This document shows, one piece after another, positions 46,002 to 55,498 of a stretch of 64,000 nt of DNA. Source of the DNA: an uncultured Granulosicoccaceae bacterium (GTDB lineage: Bacteria > Pseudomonadota > Gammaproteobacteria > Granulosicoccales > Granulosicoccaceae); NCBI GenBank assembly GCA_937930305.1, contig CALGLE010000002.1, positions 124,001-188,000 of the forward strand, read 5' to 3'. The position numbers and the translations under genes are program-made. Position 1 is the first letter of the stretch; every line of letters starts with the position of its first letter. The notes below the pieces were generated by a model that was given only the letters and a program-made list of their open reading frames with translations, had not been told where the DNA came from and made no database searches.

Positions 46002-46429
46002 TGTCTAAAATTACTTTGTACCGATGGATGTCGTTGGTCGGATACTTTGCGTTGCTGTTTCTCATCTTAAATTGGTTCACTTGGATAGCACCGCCCGAAA
46101 AGTTCCCTCGCAGTATGGTGTTAATGATTTTATTGCTGCCGTTGTTGATACCGCTGCGCGGCTTACTGCACGGCAAGCGGCGTACGCATCAGTGGGTAAT
46201 CTTCCTATCTTTGGCTTACTTCATGGGCGGCATTGACGTGTGGTTTAACCAGAACGGCTTACGAGCTTATCTCGGTGCTGCAATGACACTGTTTAGTGTG
46301 GTGCTATTTGTGGGTTGTTCAGGCTACGGCAAACACATGGGCCCACCGAGGGAGCCGCGAAAGGAAAAGAAAGCGCGATTGGCGCGTGAGGCGGCGGAAG
46401 CGGACGCGGCACGCCGCAGCGCCAGTTAA
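46001..46429 (+). CDS. DUF2069 membrane protein
   Basis: A 142-residue inner-membrane protein with about four helices (YFALLFLILNWFTWIAPP; MVLMILLLPLLIPLRGLLHG) and a charged C-terminal tail (REPRKEKKARLAREAAEAD). This is the DUF2069 pattern found beside wrbA in many gammaproteobacteria. Start and stop overlap with the WrbA-like gene (TGATG), so translation is coupled. The function is unknown. Confidence 0.87.
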   Translation: MSKITLYRWMSLVGYFALLFLILNWFTWIAPPEKFPRSMVLMILLLPLLIPLRGLLHGKRRTHQWVIFLSLAYFMGGIDVWFNQNGLRAYLGAAMTLFSVVLFVGCSGYGKHMGPPREPRKEKKARLAREAAEADAARRSAS

Positions 46430-46487
46430 GTTAAACCCGGGGCATGGAGCCCAACTAATCCAAGCCTTACAACACCGTTTTAATCGC

Positions 46488-47165
46488 CTACAACACCGTC
46501 TTAATAAATGGAATGGTGATGCGCCTCTTGGCTTGTAAGGACGCTTCATCAAGCTGCATCACGCAGCGACGCAATTGGGCGATGTCGCGTGGAAAACGTT
46601 TCAGCATGTAAGGCACCACATCATCATTCCATGTGAGTTCTCGTGCCATGAACAACTGCTCCAATGCATCGTGCAGGGCGTCGTCTTGCAGGGCATTAAT
46701 TTGAAAGCTTGGGCCCCAGTGTAATCGCGTGACTAAATCAGCCAGTTCAATGGGTAAATTTTCTAAGTCGGGTTGGCAACTGATTAACAAACGCGTATTG
46801 GCTTCACGGCAACGATTCATGGCATGAAACAACGCTTCTTCCGTTTGCGTGTTCAATGCCTGCACATCGTCCAAACACAACAAATCAAATCGCTCCACCC
46901 CCAGCAAGGCGTCAGCGTGGTTCAAATCATCACCCAATAGGTAGCCGATACGCCAACCAATGGCACTGGCTGCATGGCAGGAGGCTGTGAGTAGATGCGT
47001 TTTACCCACGCCCTGCTCTCCCCATAATAGAATCTGCGACTCATCACTGCGGCCTTGCACCATGGCCTGCACAGTCGCCACAGGCACCGAGTTCTCGGCG
47101 CTTACATGAAACGCATCAAAGGTTTGTTCCGCCGTTAAACTCAGCGGAAGCGCAAGCTGCCTCAT
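46488..47165 (-). CDS. hda: DnaA inactivator Hda
   Basis: Hda is a DnaA-like AAA+ protein that, with the DNA-loaded sliding clamp, stimulates hydrolysis of DnaA-bound ATP and so prevents re-initiation. The 225-residue protein starts MRQLALPLSL, where QLALPL is the clamp-binding motif. The AAA+ core shows GEQGVGKTHL and LLCLDDVQAL. It follows the DUF2066 gene by 12 bases on the same strand, a conserved order divergent from purM. Confidence 0.95.
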   Translation of the reverse strand: MRQLALPLSLTAEQTFDAFHVSAENSVPVATVQAMVQGRSDESQILLWGEQGVGKTHLLTASCHAASAIGWRIGYLLGDDLNHADALLGVERFDLLCLDDVQALNTQTEEALFHAMNRCREANTRLLISCQPDLENLPIELADLVTRLHWGPSFQINALQDDALHDALEQLFMARELTWNDDVVPYMLKRFPRDIAQLRRCVMQLDEASLQAKRRITIPFIKTVL

Positions 47166-47177
47166 AACAAATTTATG

Positions 47178-48347
47178 TTAGCGAATAAAATCAAACGCCA
47201 CATCCACACTGGGTGAAGAGCCGTCGTTAAACACCGGTCGTGCGGTTTCTCTTAAACTAGCCACTTGCGATAAACGACTTCGAACTTGCGACAACGCGGC
47301 CCGAGGCTGCACAGCAATCATCACACCCTGGTCTCGCAATTCTTTAGCGTAAACAGCACGAATGCCTTCGATGCCACCCACCAATTTCATCAGCTGTGCG
47401 TAGTCGGCTGTGCTTTGTACTCCACTAAACCAAATGGTGGATTCAGACGCCAACGGCACCGAGGGCTCATTTACCGATAAAGGTACGGAAGAGGCTGCTA
47501 TCGAACTGGCGACGACATTGCTGGATTGCTGTGGTGCCATCCAAGTTAAACCCAAGCGAAGCAATTCATCCAGCGACGCGGCTTCAAAGGATTCGCTTTG
47601 CACTTGATTGTTCACCAAGCGTTGCCATTGACTTTGCCAACCCACCGGTTGTTTTCGGCTGATGTCGGCGGCTACGATGGCCGGTGTGGTGTAACGCAAG
47701 GAGGCCGATAATACCGCTTCAGCCGACAGCACCATCGTTTCACCACCCAAGGCTTCCATGTCCATCGTATCGGCTGCGGGAAACGATAGAACAATTCCGC
47801 TTCCTCCCGCAATTTCGCGTGAGCGCTGCATCACCTTGGTGCCGTTACTGCCGCCAATCAGCAGGTCTCGACCGTTGTCTCGAATAATTATCCACACCAA
47901 CGCACTGCGAAAGCTGACCGCAGCGGCGGCATCACTATTTTGTGCAGTTTCGGGTTTCCCCTTAATGACTTGCGAGATGCCTTGGCGATCAAAGCGCACC
48001 TTCATTATTTGCGTGGCTTCTCCGGTGCTACGGACCCGATCAGTGACCGGCGTGGTGGCTGAAATAACCTCGTCGGTTTTCGGCGCACGATAACTGAACT
48101 GCACCACATAGGTCTTAGCGGCAGCCAAGGCTTCACGAACGTCCGTTCTATTCATCAAGGTTTTATCGCCGGCGTTGTCGAGCAAAACCCGCTGCATCGC
48201 AATACGATAGGCCGCATCTTGCTCAGCCGGTGAGCGATCGGCCACAGCCACTTCCACCGTGTAGGCGTCTTGCGCTGCAGCCCCAAACGATACGAACAGC
48301 AAGTTAAGCCCAACCAGGGCCGCTGTAATAACTGCACGTAAGGACAT
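47178..48347 (-). CDS. DUF2066 exported protein
   Basis: A 389-residue protein with a signal peptide (VITAALVGLNLLFVSFGAAA) and the DUF2066 N-terminal domain (YTVEVAVADRSPAEQDAAYR; AMQRVLLDNAGDK). The function is unknown; the gene is usually found between purM and hda in gammaproteobacteria, as here. I chose the ATG at 48347 because GGAG sits nine bases upstream; the GTG at 48362 is less likely. Confidence 0.9.
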   Translation of the reverse strand: MSLRAVITAALVGLNLLFVSFGAAAQDAYTVEVAVADRSPAEQDAAYRIAMQRVLLDNAGDKTLMNRTDVREALAAAKTYVVQFSYRAPKTDEVISATTPVTDRVRSTGEATQIMKVRFDRQGISQVIKGKPETAQNSDAAAAVSFRSALVWIIIRDNGRDLLIGGSNGTKVMQRSREIAGGSGIVLSFPAADTMDMEALGGETMVLSAEAVLSASLRYTTPAIVAADISRKQPVGWQSQWQRLVNNQVQSESFEAASLDELLRLGLTWMAPQQSSNVVASSIAASSVPLSVNEPSVPLASESTIWFSGVQSTADYAQLMKLVGGIEGIRAVYAKELRDQGVMIAVQPRAALSQVRSRLSQVASLRETARPVFNDGSSPSVDVAFDFIR

Positions 48348-48403
48348 GACGTTGTTCTCCACAATCTATCTTCCCAGGCCTCAGACACAGGACCTGAGAG
48401 CGT

Positions 48404-49468
48404 ATGATGTCACACATGACTGATGACACGCTTTCTGATGCTCTGGCCTACCGCGATGCCGGTGTGGACATTGAAGCTGGCAACCGCCTCGTAGACGTCA
48501 TTAAACCCAGCGTGCGGCGAACGCATCGCCCGGGTGTAATCGGCGGCATAGGCGGTTTTGGTGGACTGTTTGAACTGCCTGAAGGCCAATGGACGCAACC
48601 GGTGTTTGTGTCTGGCACTGATGGGGTCGGCACTAAATTGCGTTTAGCGATTGACCTAAACATTCCCGATACGGTCGGGATTGATCTGGTGGCCATGTGT
48701 GTGAACGATATCGTAGTCACGGGCGCAGAACCCTTGTGGTTCTTAGACTACTTCGCCACGGGCAAGCTCGATGTGGATCACGCCGCTCGAGTCATCCAAG
48801 GGATTGCCACTGGCTGTGAACAAGCTGGCGTCGCCTTATTGGGTGGCGAGACGGCTGAAATGCCTGGGATGTACCAAGCCGGTGATTTTGACTTAGCCGG
48901 ATTTGCCGTTGGCGTCGTGGATAAGCCCAAACTCATTCAGCCCTCTCGAGTCAATCATGGGGATGTCATTATTGGCATCGCCTCCAGCGGCCCGCACTCA
49001 AATGGCTATTCGCTTATCCGAAAAATTCTTGAACGCGATTCTGTGGATGCACCCTTTGGCGAATCCACCTTAGGTGAAACGCTGTTAACCCCCACTCGCA
49101 TTTACGTCAAGCCGCTTTTGGACGTGGTGGCTCACCACGATGTGCACGGCATGGCCCACATCACCGGCGGCGGCATTACAGAAAATTTGCCGCGTTGTTT
49201 GCCCGCAGGCTGCGTAGCCCGGGTAACTGAATCCGCTTGGAAACCACCCGAGGTGTTCGATTGGCTGAAACGCACCGGCAACGTTACCGATGAAGATATG
49301 TGGCTGACCTTCAATTGTGGCATCGGCATGGCTTTAATCGTGCCGGCCTCAGACAGTGCCGAGGTCATTAAACGCCTGGAAACACATGGGGAAATCGCGA
49401 TGCAAATCGGAGAGATCGCTGCCGCCGCTGATGCCACTGAAGCTGCGAGTGTGGAACGGCTGGCATGA
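48404..49468 (+). CDS. purM: Phosphoribosylformylglycinamidine cyclo-ligase
   Basis: PurM closes the imidazole ring in purine synthesis, converting FGAM to AIR with ATP. The 354-residue protein has the family motifs [48 protein letters not shown] and [12 protein letters not shown]. Three in-frame starts occur (48404, 48407 and 48416). It overlaps purN by four bases and is divergent from DUF2066-hda. Confidence 0.97.
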   Translation: MMSHMTDDTLSDALAYRDAGVDIEAGNRLVDVIKPSVRRTHRPGVIGGIGGFGGLFELPEGQWTQPVFVSGTDGVGTKLRLAIDLNIPDTVGIDLVAMCVNDIVVTGAEPLWFLDYFATGKLDVDHAARVIQGIATGCEQAGVALLGGETAEMPGMYQAGDFDLAGFAVGVVDKPKLIQPSRVNHGDVIIGIASSGPHSNGYSLIRKILERDSVDAPFGESTLGETLLTPTRIYVKPLLDVVAHHDVHGMAHITGGGITENLPRCLPAGCVARVTESAWKPPEVFDWLKRTGNVTDEDMWLTFNCGIGMALIVPASDSAEVIKRLETHGEIAMQIGEIAAAADATEAASVERLA

Positions 49469-50061
49469 CACGAATCGTTGTGCTGATTTCTGGGCGCGGT
49501 TCGAATATGCAAGCGATCGTGAAGGCTTGTCAGTCGGGTGACATTAACGCAACCGTTGTGTCAGTCATTTCCAACCGACCCGATGCCGCAGGACTCACTT
49601 TCGCGAAAGAAAATCACATCCACACCGCCGTTTGCGACCACACAGAATTCGCCAATCGTGACGATTTCGATGGAGAACTCGCAAAACTGATCAAACAGGC
49701 CGAACCGGACTGGATCGTGCTTGCAGGGTTCATCCGTATATTAGGCGCTGAACTTGTGCAGCAGTTTGTGGGTCGAATGATAAACATTCACCCCTCTTTA
49801 CTGCCGAAGTACCCGGGGCTTAATACACACGAACGCGCGCTGGCGGCTCATGACGACGAGCATGGCGCATCCGTACACTTTGTTACCGCCGAACTAGACG
49901 CAGGACCTGTCATTGAACAAGTTTCTGTGCCCATACTAGAGGGCGACACGCCAGATTCATTGGCAGCCCGTGTGCTGGCCAAAGAACATGGGTTACTGGT
50001 CAAAGCGGTGAAACGCTGCGTAACTGGAGACGTACAATTCACACCGTCTACTGCGGTATGA
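49465..50061 (+). CDS. purN: Phosphoribosylglycinamide formyltransferase
   Basis: PurN transfers a formyl group from 10-formyltetrahydrofolate to GAR in purine synthesis. The 198-residue protein has [10 protein letters not shown] near the start, the catalytic [21 protein letters not shown] and DAGPVIEQ. The ATG overlaps the purM stop (ATGA), showing translational coupling. Confidence 0.97.
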   Translation: MTRIVVLISGRGSNMQAIVKACQSGDINATVVSVISNRPDAAGLTFAKENHIHTAVCDHTEFANRDDFDGELAKLIKQAEPDWIVLAGFIRILGAELVQQFVGRMINIHPSLLPKYPGLNTHERALAAHDDEHGASVHFVTAELDAGPVIEQVSVPILEGDTPDSLAARVLAKEHGLLVKAVKRCVTGDVQFTPSTAV

Positions 50062-50079
50062 ATCAGCCACAAGTAATAC

Positions 50080-50931
50080 ATGTCCACTGACACCACAGCC
50101 GCGATAAACAATAGTTTGCAAACGCTTGATGCGTTGCAAGCCTGCCTGCGTGTGCCATCCATCGCATTCACAAGGGCATCTGCAATCTTACTGGGTGCTG
50201 TATTAACGATGGCCGCACCCGTAGCTGCTGATACAACGAACAAAGGCGACCAAGCTTGGGTGTTAGATAAACCTTTAACCCCCTATACCGCTTTGTACAC
50301 GGTGGGCAATGACATGCTCGAAGCCGGTCAAGCCGAAGTCAAACTTTATCAAACCGGTGCCCGCGATGAGTGGCAATATTCATTGATCACCCGCCCGATG
50401 GGAATTTTTAAACTGGCTGGGAAAGGCCATGTGCAAGAAAGCGCAACCTTCGAAATTGTGGCTGACGAAAAAGGTTCCACGATTCACCCGCAGCGTTATA
50501 AATTTCGTCAAGACGATCAAACCAAACGCGCCATTGACGCCACCTTTAATTGGGGGCAACGCCAATTGTATTTTCAGCGTGGCGACAAGAGCGGAACCGC
50601 GGCTTTAACGGCCGGCACGCTGGATCGCATGACAATGACCGTTGCGATGATGGGCACACTAACACCCGACTTTCAATCGTTAACCCTAGAGGTGTTTGAC
50701 GGTGGGCGTTTAAAGCAGGTGGAATTGATTAATGAAGGTCGAGAAACCCTTAAAACGGTTTTAGGCACGGTGGAAACGGTGAAAGTTAGAACGCGCAATG
50801 CCGCCAGCAGCACCCGCGAAACCATCACTTGGTTTGCGCCCTCAATCAATAACCTGCCGGTTCGCATTGAGCAAATAAAAAATGGGGATTTGGTTGCGCG
50901 GTTGTCGCTTAGCGAGTATCAGCCAAAATAA
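50080..50931 (+). CDS. DUF3108 exported protein
   Basis: A 283-residue protein whose region of about 70-275 fits DUF3108, a periplasmic beta-rich family of unknown function common after purN. The pattern is YTALYTVGNDMLEAGQAEVKL at the domain start, then LITRPMGIFKLAGKGHVQES and TITWFAPSINNLPVRIEQIK at the end. A hydrophobic segment near residues 35-50 may be the export signal, in which case a start further downstream than the ATG at 50080 could be used. Confidence 0.82.
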   Translation: MSTDTTAAINNSLQTLDALQACLRVPSIAFTRASAILLGAVLTMAAPVAADTTNKGDQAWVLDKPLTPYTALYTVGNDMLEAGQAEVKLYQTGARDEWQYSLITRPMGIFKLAGKGHVQESATFEIVADEKGSTIHPQRYKFRQDDQTKRAIDATFNWGQRQLYFQRGDKSGTAALTAGTLDRMTMTVAMMGTLTPDFQSLTLEVFDGGRLKQVELINEGRETLKTVLGTVETVKVRTRNAASSTRETITWFAPSINNLPVRIEQIKNGDLVARLSLSEYQPK

Positions 50932-51013
50932 GTGTGGCGCTGCGACAAACGGGCTTCAGCCACTGGCGTTCGTTCGGCACGACTGAAGGCTTTGAAAGCG
51001 AGCTTAAGGGTTT

Positions 51014-51862
51014 CTAGAACTGCTTTTCAAAGATGGCACGCAATCGGTAGTCGGGGGCATCGCTGTCTAATATTTCTTCACTCATGGGCACCTGCACTTG
51101 AGCTGAGAAAGTAAAACCAGGCTTTTGCCAAAATAAGCTGGGGTTCAAAAACCAGTCGCCGTTATTTTCTTCGGCGTTCGCAGATTCTTCATCGTGAATA
51201 TCGAAGTTGCCTTGTAAGCTTAGAAGCCACAGGGGTGATGATGCATCCAGTCCGGTAAAGCCTATGCGACGACCGGTGGTGAAATCTAACGAAACCACGT
51301 CATCGGGTGCTTTCCCGCCCACGTGTTCAGAAAATTGTTCGAGGTTGACATCCACTCCGCCATACCAAACCTTTCCCAAGCGCCCATATGACACACCCAA
51401 CAAGCTGCTGCTGACAAAGGCGGTGCTGTCAATGGTTTCATCGTTGTGCTCAATGCGCACACCGGCAGAGTATGCAAAGCCATCGTGCAAATCCGGCCGG
51501 GCTTCACCGAAAAATAAATCCTTAGTGGTACCCTGGCGCACCTGCATTTGCGGGGTGCCGAACATATTCAAACCATAAGCGCCCTCGCGACTGAATTTCG
51601 GCAACGCTGGACGCAGTTTGAAAGAGACCTCGGTTCGCAGGTCATATTCATCAGAGGGTTGCAAATCACTGCCCTCCACTCGGCTAAACTGCAGCGTATC
51701 CAATAACGCAGGATCTAGCTCAAAATGGTTGTCATCGGGCAATTCTTGACCCAGACCTTCGGCAAATGCGGATTGGCTTAAAAACAACGCGGCCACGAAG
51801 CTGTACGCGCACGTATGAGGTGCGACTCCTGCTGCGACTGCTTTTCGGCCTTGATTCCACAT
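51014..51862 (-). CDS. Outer-membrane beta-barrel-like protein
   Basis: About 282 residues from the ATG at 51862, with a signal peptide ending SAFA. The mature protein shows alternating aromatic strands and terminates in YRLRAIFEKQF, the Phe-ended strand expected of a Bam-inserted barrel. A start at 51913 would add 17 residues before the signal. No named family is recognised. Confidence 0.72.
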   Translation of the reverse strand: MWNQGRKAVAAGVAPHTCAYSFVAALFLSQSAFAEGLGQELPDDNHFELDPALLDTLQFSRVEGSDLQPSDEYDLRTEVSFKLRPALPKFSREGAYGLNMFGTPQMQVRQGTTKDLFFGEARPDLHDGFAYSAGVRIEHNDETIDSTAFVSSSLLGVSYGRLGKVWYGGVDVNLEQFSEHVGGKAPDDVVSLDFTTGRRIGFTGLDASSPLWLLSLQGNFDIHDEESANAEENNGDWFLNPSLFWQKPGFTFSAQVQVPMSEEILDSDAPDYRLRAIFEKQF

Positions 51863-51975
51863 GTTCTGTATTAGATCGCGCCTGTCGTAAAAAAACAACG
51901 GTGAAAGTGGCAAACTGGTGTGAATTCTTATGTGTATTTAAGGGTTTACACCCAAAACCTTAATTGAGGCTGAAT

Positions 51976-52566
51976 ATGAGTCCGGAAAATACAGAAATAG
52001 AAGGCTCGGCAGACGATGATTGGGGTGATGATGACCTGGGGCCCAGTCGCAGTCAATTGCGCCGAGAGGCTTTGGCGGTGCGTTATTTGGCCATTGAGAT
52101 TGGGGAATTGAGCCCAGCCTCTCGGTCCAAATTACCCCTACCCGAAGAGTTGGTGGCTGGCATGGAAGAATTAGACCGAATAAAGCACAAGAACGCCCGC
52201 AAACGGCATATCGGCTTTCTCACCAAAATGATGCGCAAGATGGACGTTCAAACCATCGAAGCGGCCATGGAGTTGCAGCGACAAGCCGCGCGCGCTAACA
52301 CCTACGTGCATCACTCCATTGAGCAGTGGCGCGACCGCTTGATGGGTATTGACGAGCAACCCGATCCAAAAACGGCTCTTACCGACTTCTTAAACGAATA
52401 CCCAAACGCTGACCGGCAGCCACTGACGCAGCTGCAGAGAAAGGTACTGCAAGAAATCAATCGCTTGTCGGAAAGTGCAGACCACGATAGTTCTGTCGCG
52501 CAGCGGCAACCCCCTTCTGCTCGCCAGCTATTCAAATTCATCAGGGAAACGGTCACCGCGGCTTAA
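51976..52566 (+). CDS. darP: DarP/YjgA ribosome biogenesis protein (DUF615)
   Basis: A 196-residue basic helical protein of the YjgA family, which joins late 50S ribosomal precursors. Recognisable stretches are GPSRSQLRREALAVRYLA, KLPLPEELVAGMEELDRI, and NARKRHIGFLTKMMRKMD. The ATG at 51976 is chosen over a TTG at 51964 because GAGG lies eight bases upstream. The next gene follows within 12 bases. Confidence 0.92.
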   Translation: MSPENTEIEGSADDDWGDDDLGPSRSQLRREALAVRYLAIEIGELSPASRSKLPLPEELVAGMEELDRIKHKNARKRHIGFLTKMMRKMDVQTIEAAMELQRQAARANTYVHHSIEQWRDRLMGIDEQPDPKTALTDFLNEYPNADRQPLTQLQRKVLQEINRLSESADHDSSVAQRQPPSARQLFKFIRETVTAA

Positions 52567-52578
52567 GTGACTCGGCTA

Positions 52579-53655
52579 ATGAAAAACTCATTTGTCTTTC
52601 GTGCCGCCCTATTCAACGTGGCTCTACTTTGTGCAGTGGTCATGAGCGCCTGCGCAACCAAAGCCCCGCCATCAAATTTACCGCCGCCATTAGAAGCACC
52701 GGCGGCTCAAGCACCGATACAAACAGCACCGTCGAAAGAAAATGCTGCCACCAAGACCCCAGCTAAGAAAAAGATTTCCCCCGGCGTACAAGGCCGGTTA
52801 CGAGATGCTCGCTTGAATGAGATCAGCGGTTTAGCGCATTCGCAGCGCCTACCCAATCGACTTTGGGCCATTAATGACAGCGGCAACCGAGCTGAGATAT
52901 TTGCACTAGACACCCAAGCCAATCTTCTGGATGTGTATCGAATCGCTGTAAGCAACCGAGACTGGGAAGCGATGGCTGCCACCACCATTGCTGGCGTGCC
53001 GTATTTATTGGTTGCCGATACAGGGGACAATCTAGCCCGTCATGATGAATCACGCATTCATTTCATTGTGGAACCGGACAAGAACACCGGTTCCAAGCAA
53101 CCCTTAATTCCAGCGTTCACTTTGCGTTTTCAATACCCCGATGGCCCACACAACGTTGAGGCTATGGCAGTCAGTGAACGCAATATTTTACTGGTTACAA
53201 AAGAACGCCTGCAAAAACAGGCCGCCACGCAGCGCAGCCAAATTTATCAATTACCCATAAACGGTGATTTCATCAATCGCAATCAACAGCTTCCAGTTGC
53301 ACAACTCGTTGGATCATTAACATTACCCAAACGCAGCCTCGACATTGGGTTTCTAACCAAGCTATTAAATGTTGACCCGCTACAGCCTACCGATCTTGTG
53401 ATTAGCGACGATAATCATCAGGCCTATATTCTTAACTACGTTCAAGTACTGCACTATTCACGCAGGAACAATGAATCTTGGGTGGATGCATTTGCTAATC
53501 CTCCGACTATTTTATACCGGCATGGTTTACGTCAAGCCGAAGCATTAACGGTTTCACCGGACGGGGTCATTTGGCTTACATCTGAACGGGCAGGTTCACC
53601 GCTGGTCGCGATTAACGGCGTTCAACCCAGTAGCGCATCGCGCGTTAGCCCATAG
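52579..53655 (+). CDS. Lipoprotein with possible beta-propeller fold
   Basis: About 358 residues with a lipoprotein signal peptide (LLCAVVMSACAT) and a Pro/Ala-rich linker (about residues 30-70). The globular part has propeller-like strands: ISGLAHSQRLPNRLWAINDS, YLLVADTGDNLARHDES and LTVSPDGVIWLTSERAG. The fold suggests an esterase-like or phytase-like propeller, but no active site is clear. ATG 52579 and GTG 52567 are both possible starts. The 3' end overlaps the convergent sigma-factor gene by 34 bases. Confidence 0.7.
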   Translation: MKNSFVFRAALFNVALLCAVVMSACATKAPPSNLPPPLEAPAAQAPIQTAPSKENAATKTPAKKKISPGVQGRLRDARLNEISGLAHSQRLPNRLWAINDSGNRAEIFALDTQANLLDVYRIAVSNRDWEAMAATTIAGVPYLLVADTGDNLARHDESRIHFIVEPDKNTGSKQPLIPAFTLRFQYPDGPHNVEAMAVSERNILLVTKERLQKQAATQRSQIYQLPINGDFINRNQQLPVAQLVGSLTLPKRSLDIGFLTKLLNVDPLQPTDLVISDDNHQAYILNYVQVLHYSRRNNESWVDAFANPPTILYRHGLRQAEALTVSPDGVIWLTSERAGSPLVAINGVQPSSASRVSP

Positions 53656-54485
53656 CTCTCTAGCGTTTCTTGTATGCGTTTAATGGCCGCTTCGCGCTGT
53701 CGTACCACGCGCTGCAGCGGCTTACCTACCAGCTTCGCCACTTCATTTTGTGACATACCCTGATAGTAGTAACAACGCAGTACCAGCAGGTCTTCGTCCG
53801 TTAAAGCGGACTTCTCGGTTAATGCCAACCGCAATGTGCGTAATCGGGTCGCGGCTTTTTCTTGCAGTTGAGCATTTTGATCTGAACTTCCCAACAGCAC
53901 CGATAACAGGCGTTTTATTTGCTCACTGTCGGCATGACTTTCCGTGTGAGCAGATTCGTCTTCAAATTGCGGTGTGTGCTCACCGTCAATGCTATCGGTT
54001 TCAGGACGAACACCATCGCACTCACGAACCTCGTTCATGCGATCAATAACATGTTCAACCAATGCGGAAAGCGTGGAAGCATCACCACTAGTGGTGACCA
54101 CATCCGCGTAGCTGGCTTCATGACGTTGCTCAGTCGCTCGCTCGATCACTTCTCGTCGCGGCATTTTTTTTAAGCAAATCCATTCAAATAGATCTTGCCC
54201 TAACTGACTGAATTCTCGTAGCCATTGGCGCGGTCGCGGATAGCCCAGGCGGTTACGTTTCACTGACACCAGTTCGTTTTTGAATATAGCGAAAATCACC
54301 GCATCGTTAACCGTGCGATCCGCCGGTAAGCGATCAATTTTCAGCGCCGTATTTTGATGCGCTTCTTCGAACCAGCCTTCCCAGTCGCCAAAATCGAAAT
54401 AGCGGCGCGCCACATAAGCCTTAAGCCGGCTCATCAGGGCATCACCATAAACGTACTCCAGCCGATTTTTGAGATCGGTATCCAC
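53622..54485 (-). CDS. Sigma-70 family (ECF-like) RNA polymerase sigma factor
   Basis: A 287-residue sigma factor beginning at a GTG at 54485. A region 2-like segment lies near residues 15-85 (LKAYVARRYFDFGDWEGWFE). Region 4 lies near 225-272 (LTDEDLLVLRCYYYQGMSQ, then NEVAKLVGKPLQRVVRQREA, a helix-turn-helix). The linker of about 100 residues is longer than in usual ECF factors and is acidic. It lies 71 bases downstream of an anti-sigma-like membrane protein gene, which fits membrane-controlled activation. Confidence 0.85.
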   Translation of the reverse strand: MDTDLKNRLEYVYGDALMSRLKAYVARRYFDFGDWEGWFEEAHQNTALKIDRLPADRTVNDAVIFAIFKNELVSVKRNRLGYPRPRQWLREFSQLGQDLFEWICLKKMPRREVIERATEQRHEASYADVVTTSGDASTLSALVEHVIDRMNEVRECDGVRPETDSIDGEHTPQFEDESAHTESHADSEQIKRLLSVLLGSSDQNAQLQEKAATRLRTLRLALTEKSALTDEDLLVLRCYYYQGMSQNEVAKLVGKPLQRVVRQREAAIKRIQETLESYGLTRDALLG

Positions 54486-54556
54486 GAACCATCCTGCGTC
54501 TCAATTCACAGAGCGCATGGTGGCATCGAACGCACAGAAATGCCACTAAGTCTGAC

Positions 54557-55483
54557 TCAGTTTGTGGATCGGGCCAGCACCTTTATCCGTTCAGCACGAT
54601 CACAGAGTTCTATATTGCCGGTATGTTCCAAGGCCGTCAGCTCTTTGGCGAATGCACTATCAGCAGAGAATCCATGGGTTTCACGCAACGTATTCCAAAG
54701 CGCAGTTTGTGATTTCCAAAATTCATCTCCCGTGGGCACAGCCTCTTGCTGACGGCAACCAAACCACGTCAACATGGTCCACTGCCCCAACATTTGCGCA
54801 TCTTCAGCCACTGAAGCACAGTAAGCTGAATCGGTCGAACCTGTGCAGTCGGGTAAATCGCCTGGTGTATTGTCCAACCATACACGCCAATCATCCGTAT
54901 CAGGCTTAACCACATCTTCTACCACCGAGCGAAGCCCGATCAGCACGTAGCTCTTTTCAACCTGGTTGTCCGTTAGGGGCATAACAGCGCCGATATTTCG
55001 GGTGGGGCGAACACGTGGAGCCTGGGTAGACAAAGACGCAGCCACTGCAGCGTAGCGCTCCGCACTCATGTCGAATTGCGAGGGGGCATTCAACGCGGTT
55101 TGCTGAACCAAGGACGGCACAATGGCGATCGCAGCAACGGCCATCGCCCCCACACCCGCAAGTGCGGTGCGGCCCGGTGTTAACCAAGCATTGAAGCGCT
55201 CGCGCAACGTCAGTCTGGGTTCCGCGAGAGTTGCTGCGACGCCTGAGGTTTGATTCTGAGGATTGGCCAACCAGTGCTCAGCTTCAGCTAAGTCCATCCA
55301 TTGTTGGTGCACTTCGGCATCGTTAGCAATGTGGCTCAGCACTTCTTCTCGCCGTGCATCGGTTAAACCACCGTCGCGATAGGCTTGCAGTTCAGTCCAA
55401 TCCGGAGCAACCCCTCGAGTGGGATTGCGCATCGCATCCAGGGCGATGTGAGCATTTTGCGCGTCATTGTTTAATTGAGTCAT
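54557..55483 (-). CDS. Transmembrane anti-sigma-like protein
   Basis: A 308-residue single-pass protein. The cytoplasmic N-terminus (about 1-100) carries DWTELQAYRDGGLTDARREE, similar to the helical start of anti-sigma domains but without the zinc His/Cys residues. One membrane helix lies near 106-125. About 180 residues should face the periplasm; this part has five Cys (DCTGSTDSAYC; WFGC). It is placed between sigma factor and caspase genes, so the role as sigma inhibitor is inference from position and topology. Confidence 0.72.
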   Translation of the reverse strand: MTQLNNDAQNAHIALDAMRNPTRGVAPDWTELQAYRDGGLTDARREEVLSHIANDAEVHQQWMDLAEAEHWLANPQNQTSGVAATLAEPRLTLRERFNAWLTPGRTALAGVGAMAVAAIAIVPSLVQQTALNAPSQFDMSAERYAAVAASLSTQAPRVRPTRNIGAVMPLTDNQVEKSYVLIGLRSVVEDVVKPDTDDWRVWLDNTPGDLPDCTGSTDSAYCASVAEDAQMLGQWTMLTWFGCRQQEAVPTGDEFWKSQTALWNTLRETHGFSADSAFAKELTALEHTGNIELCDRAERIKVLARSTN

Positions 55484-55498
55484 GAGCGTGTCCGATAT

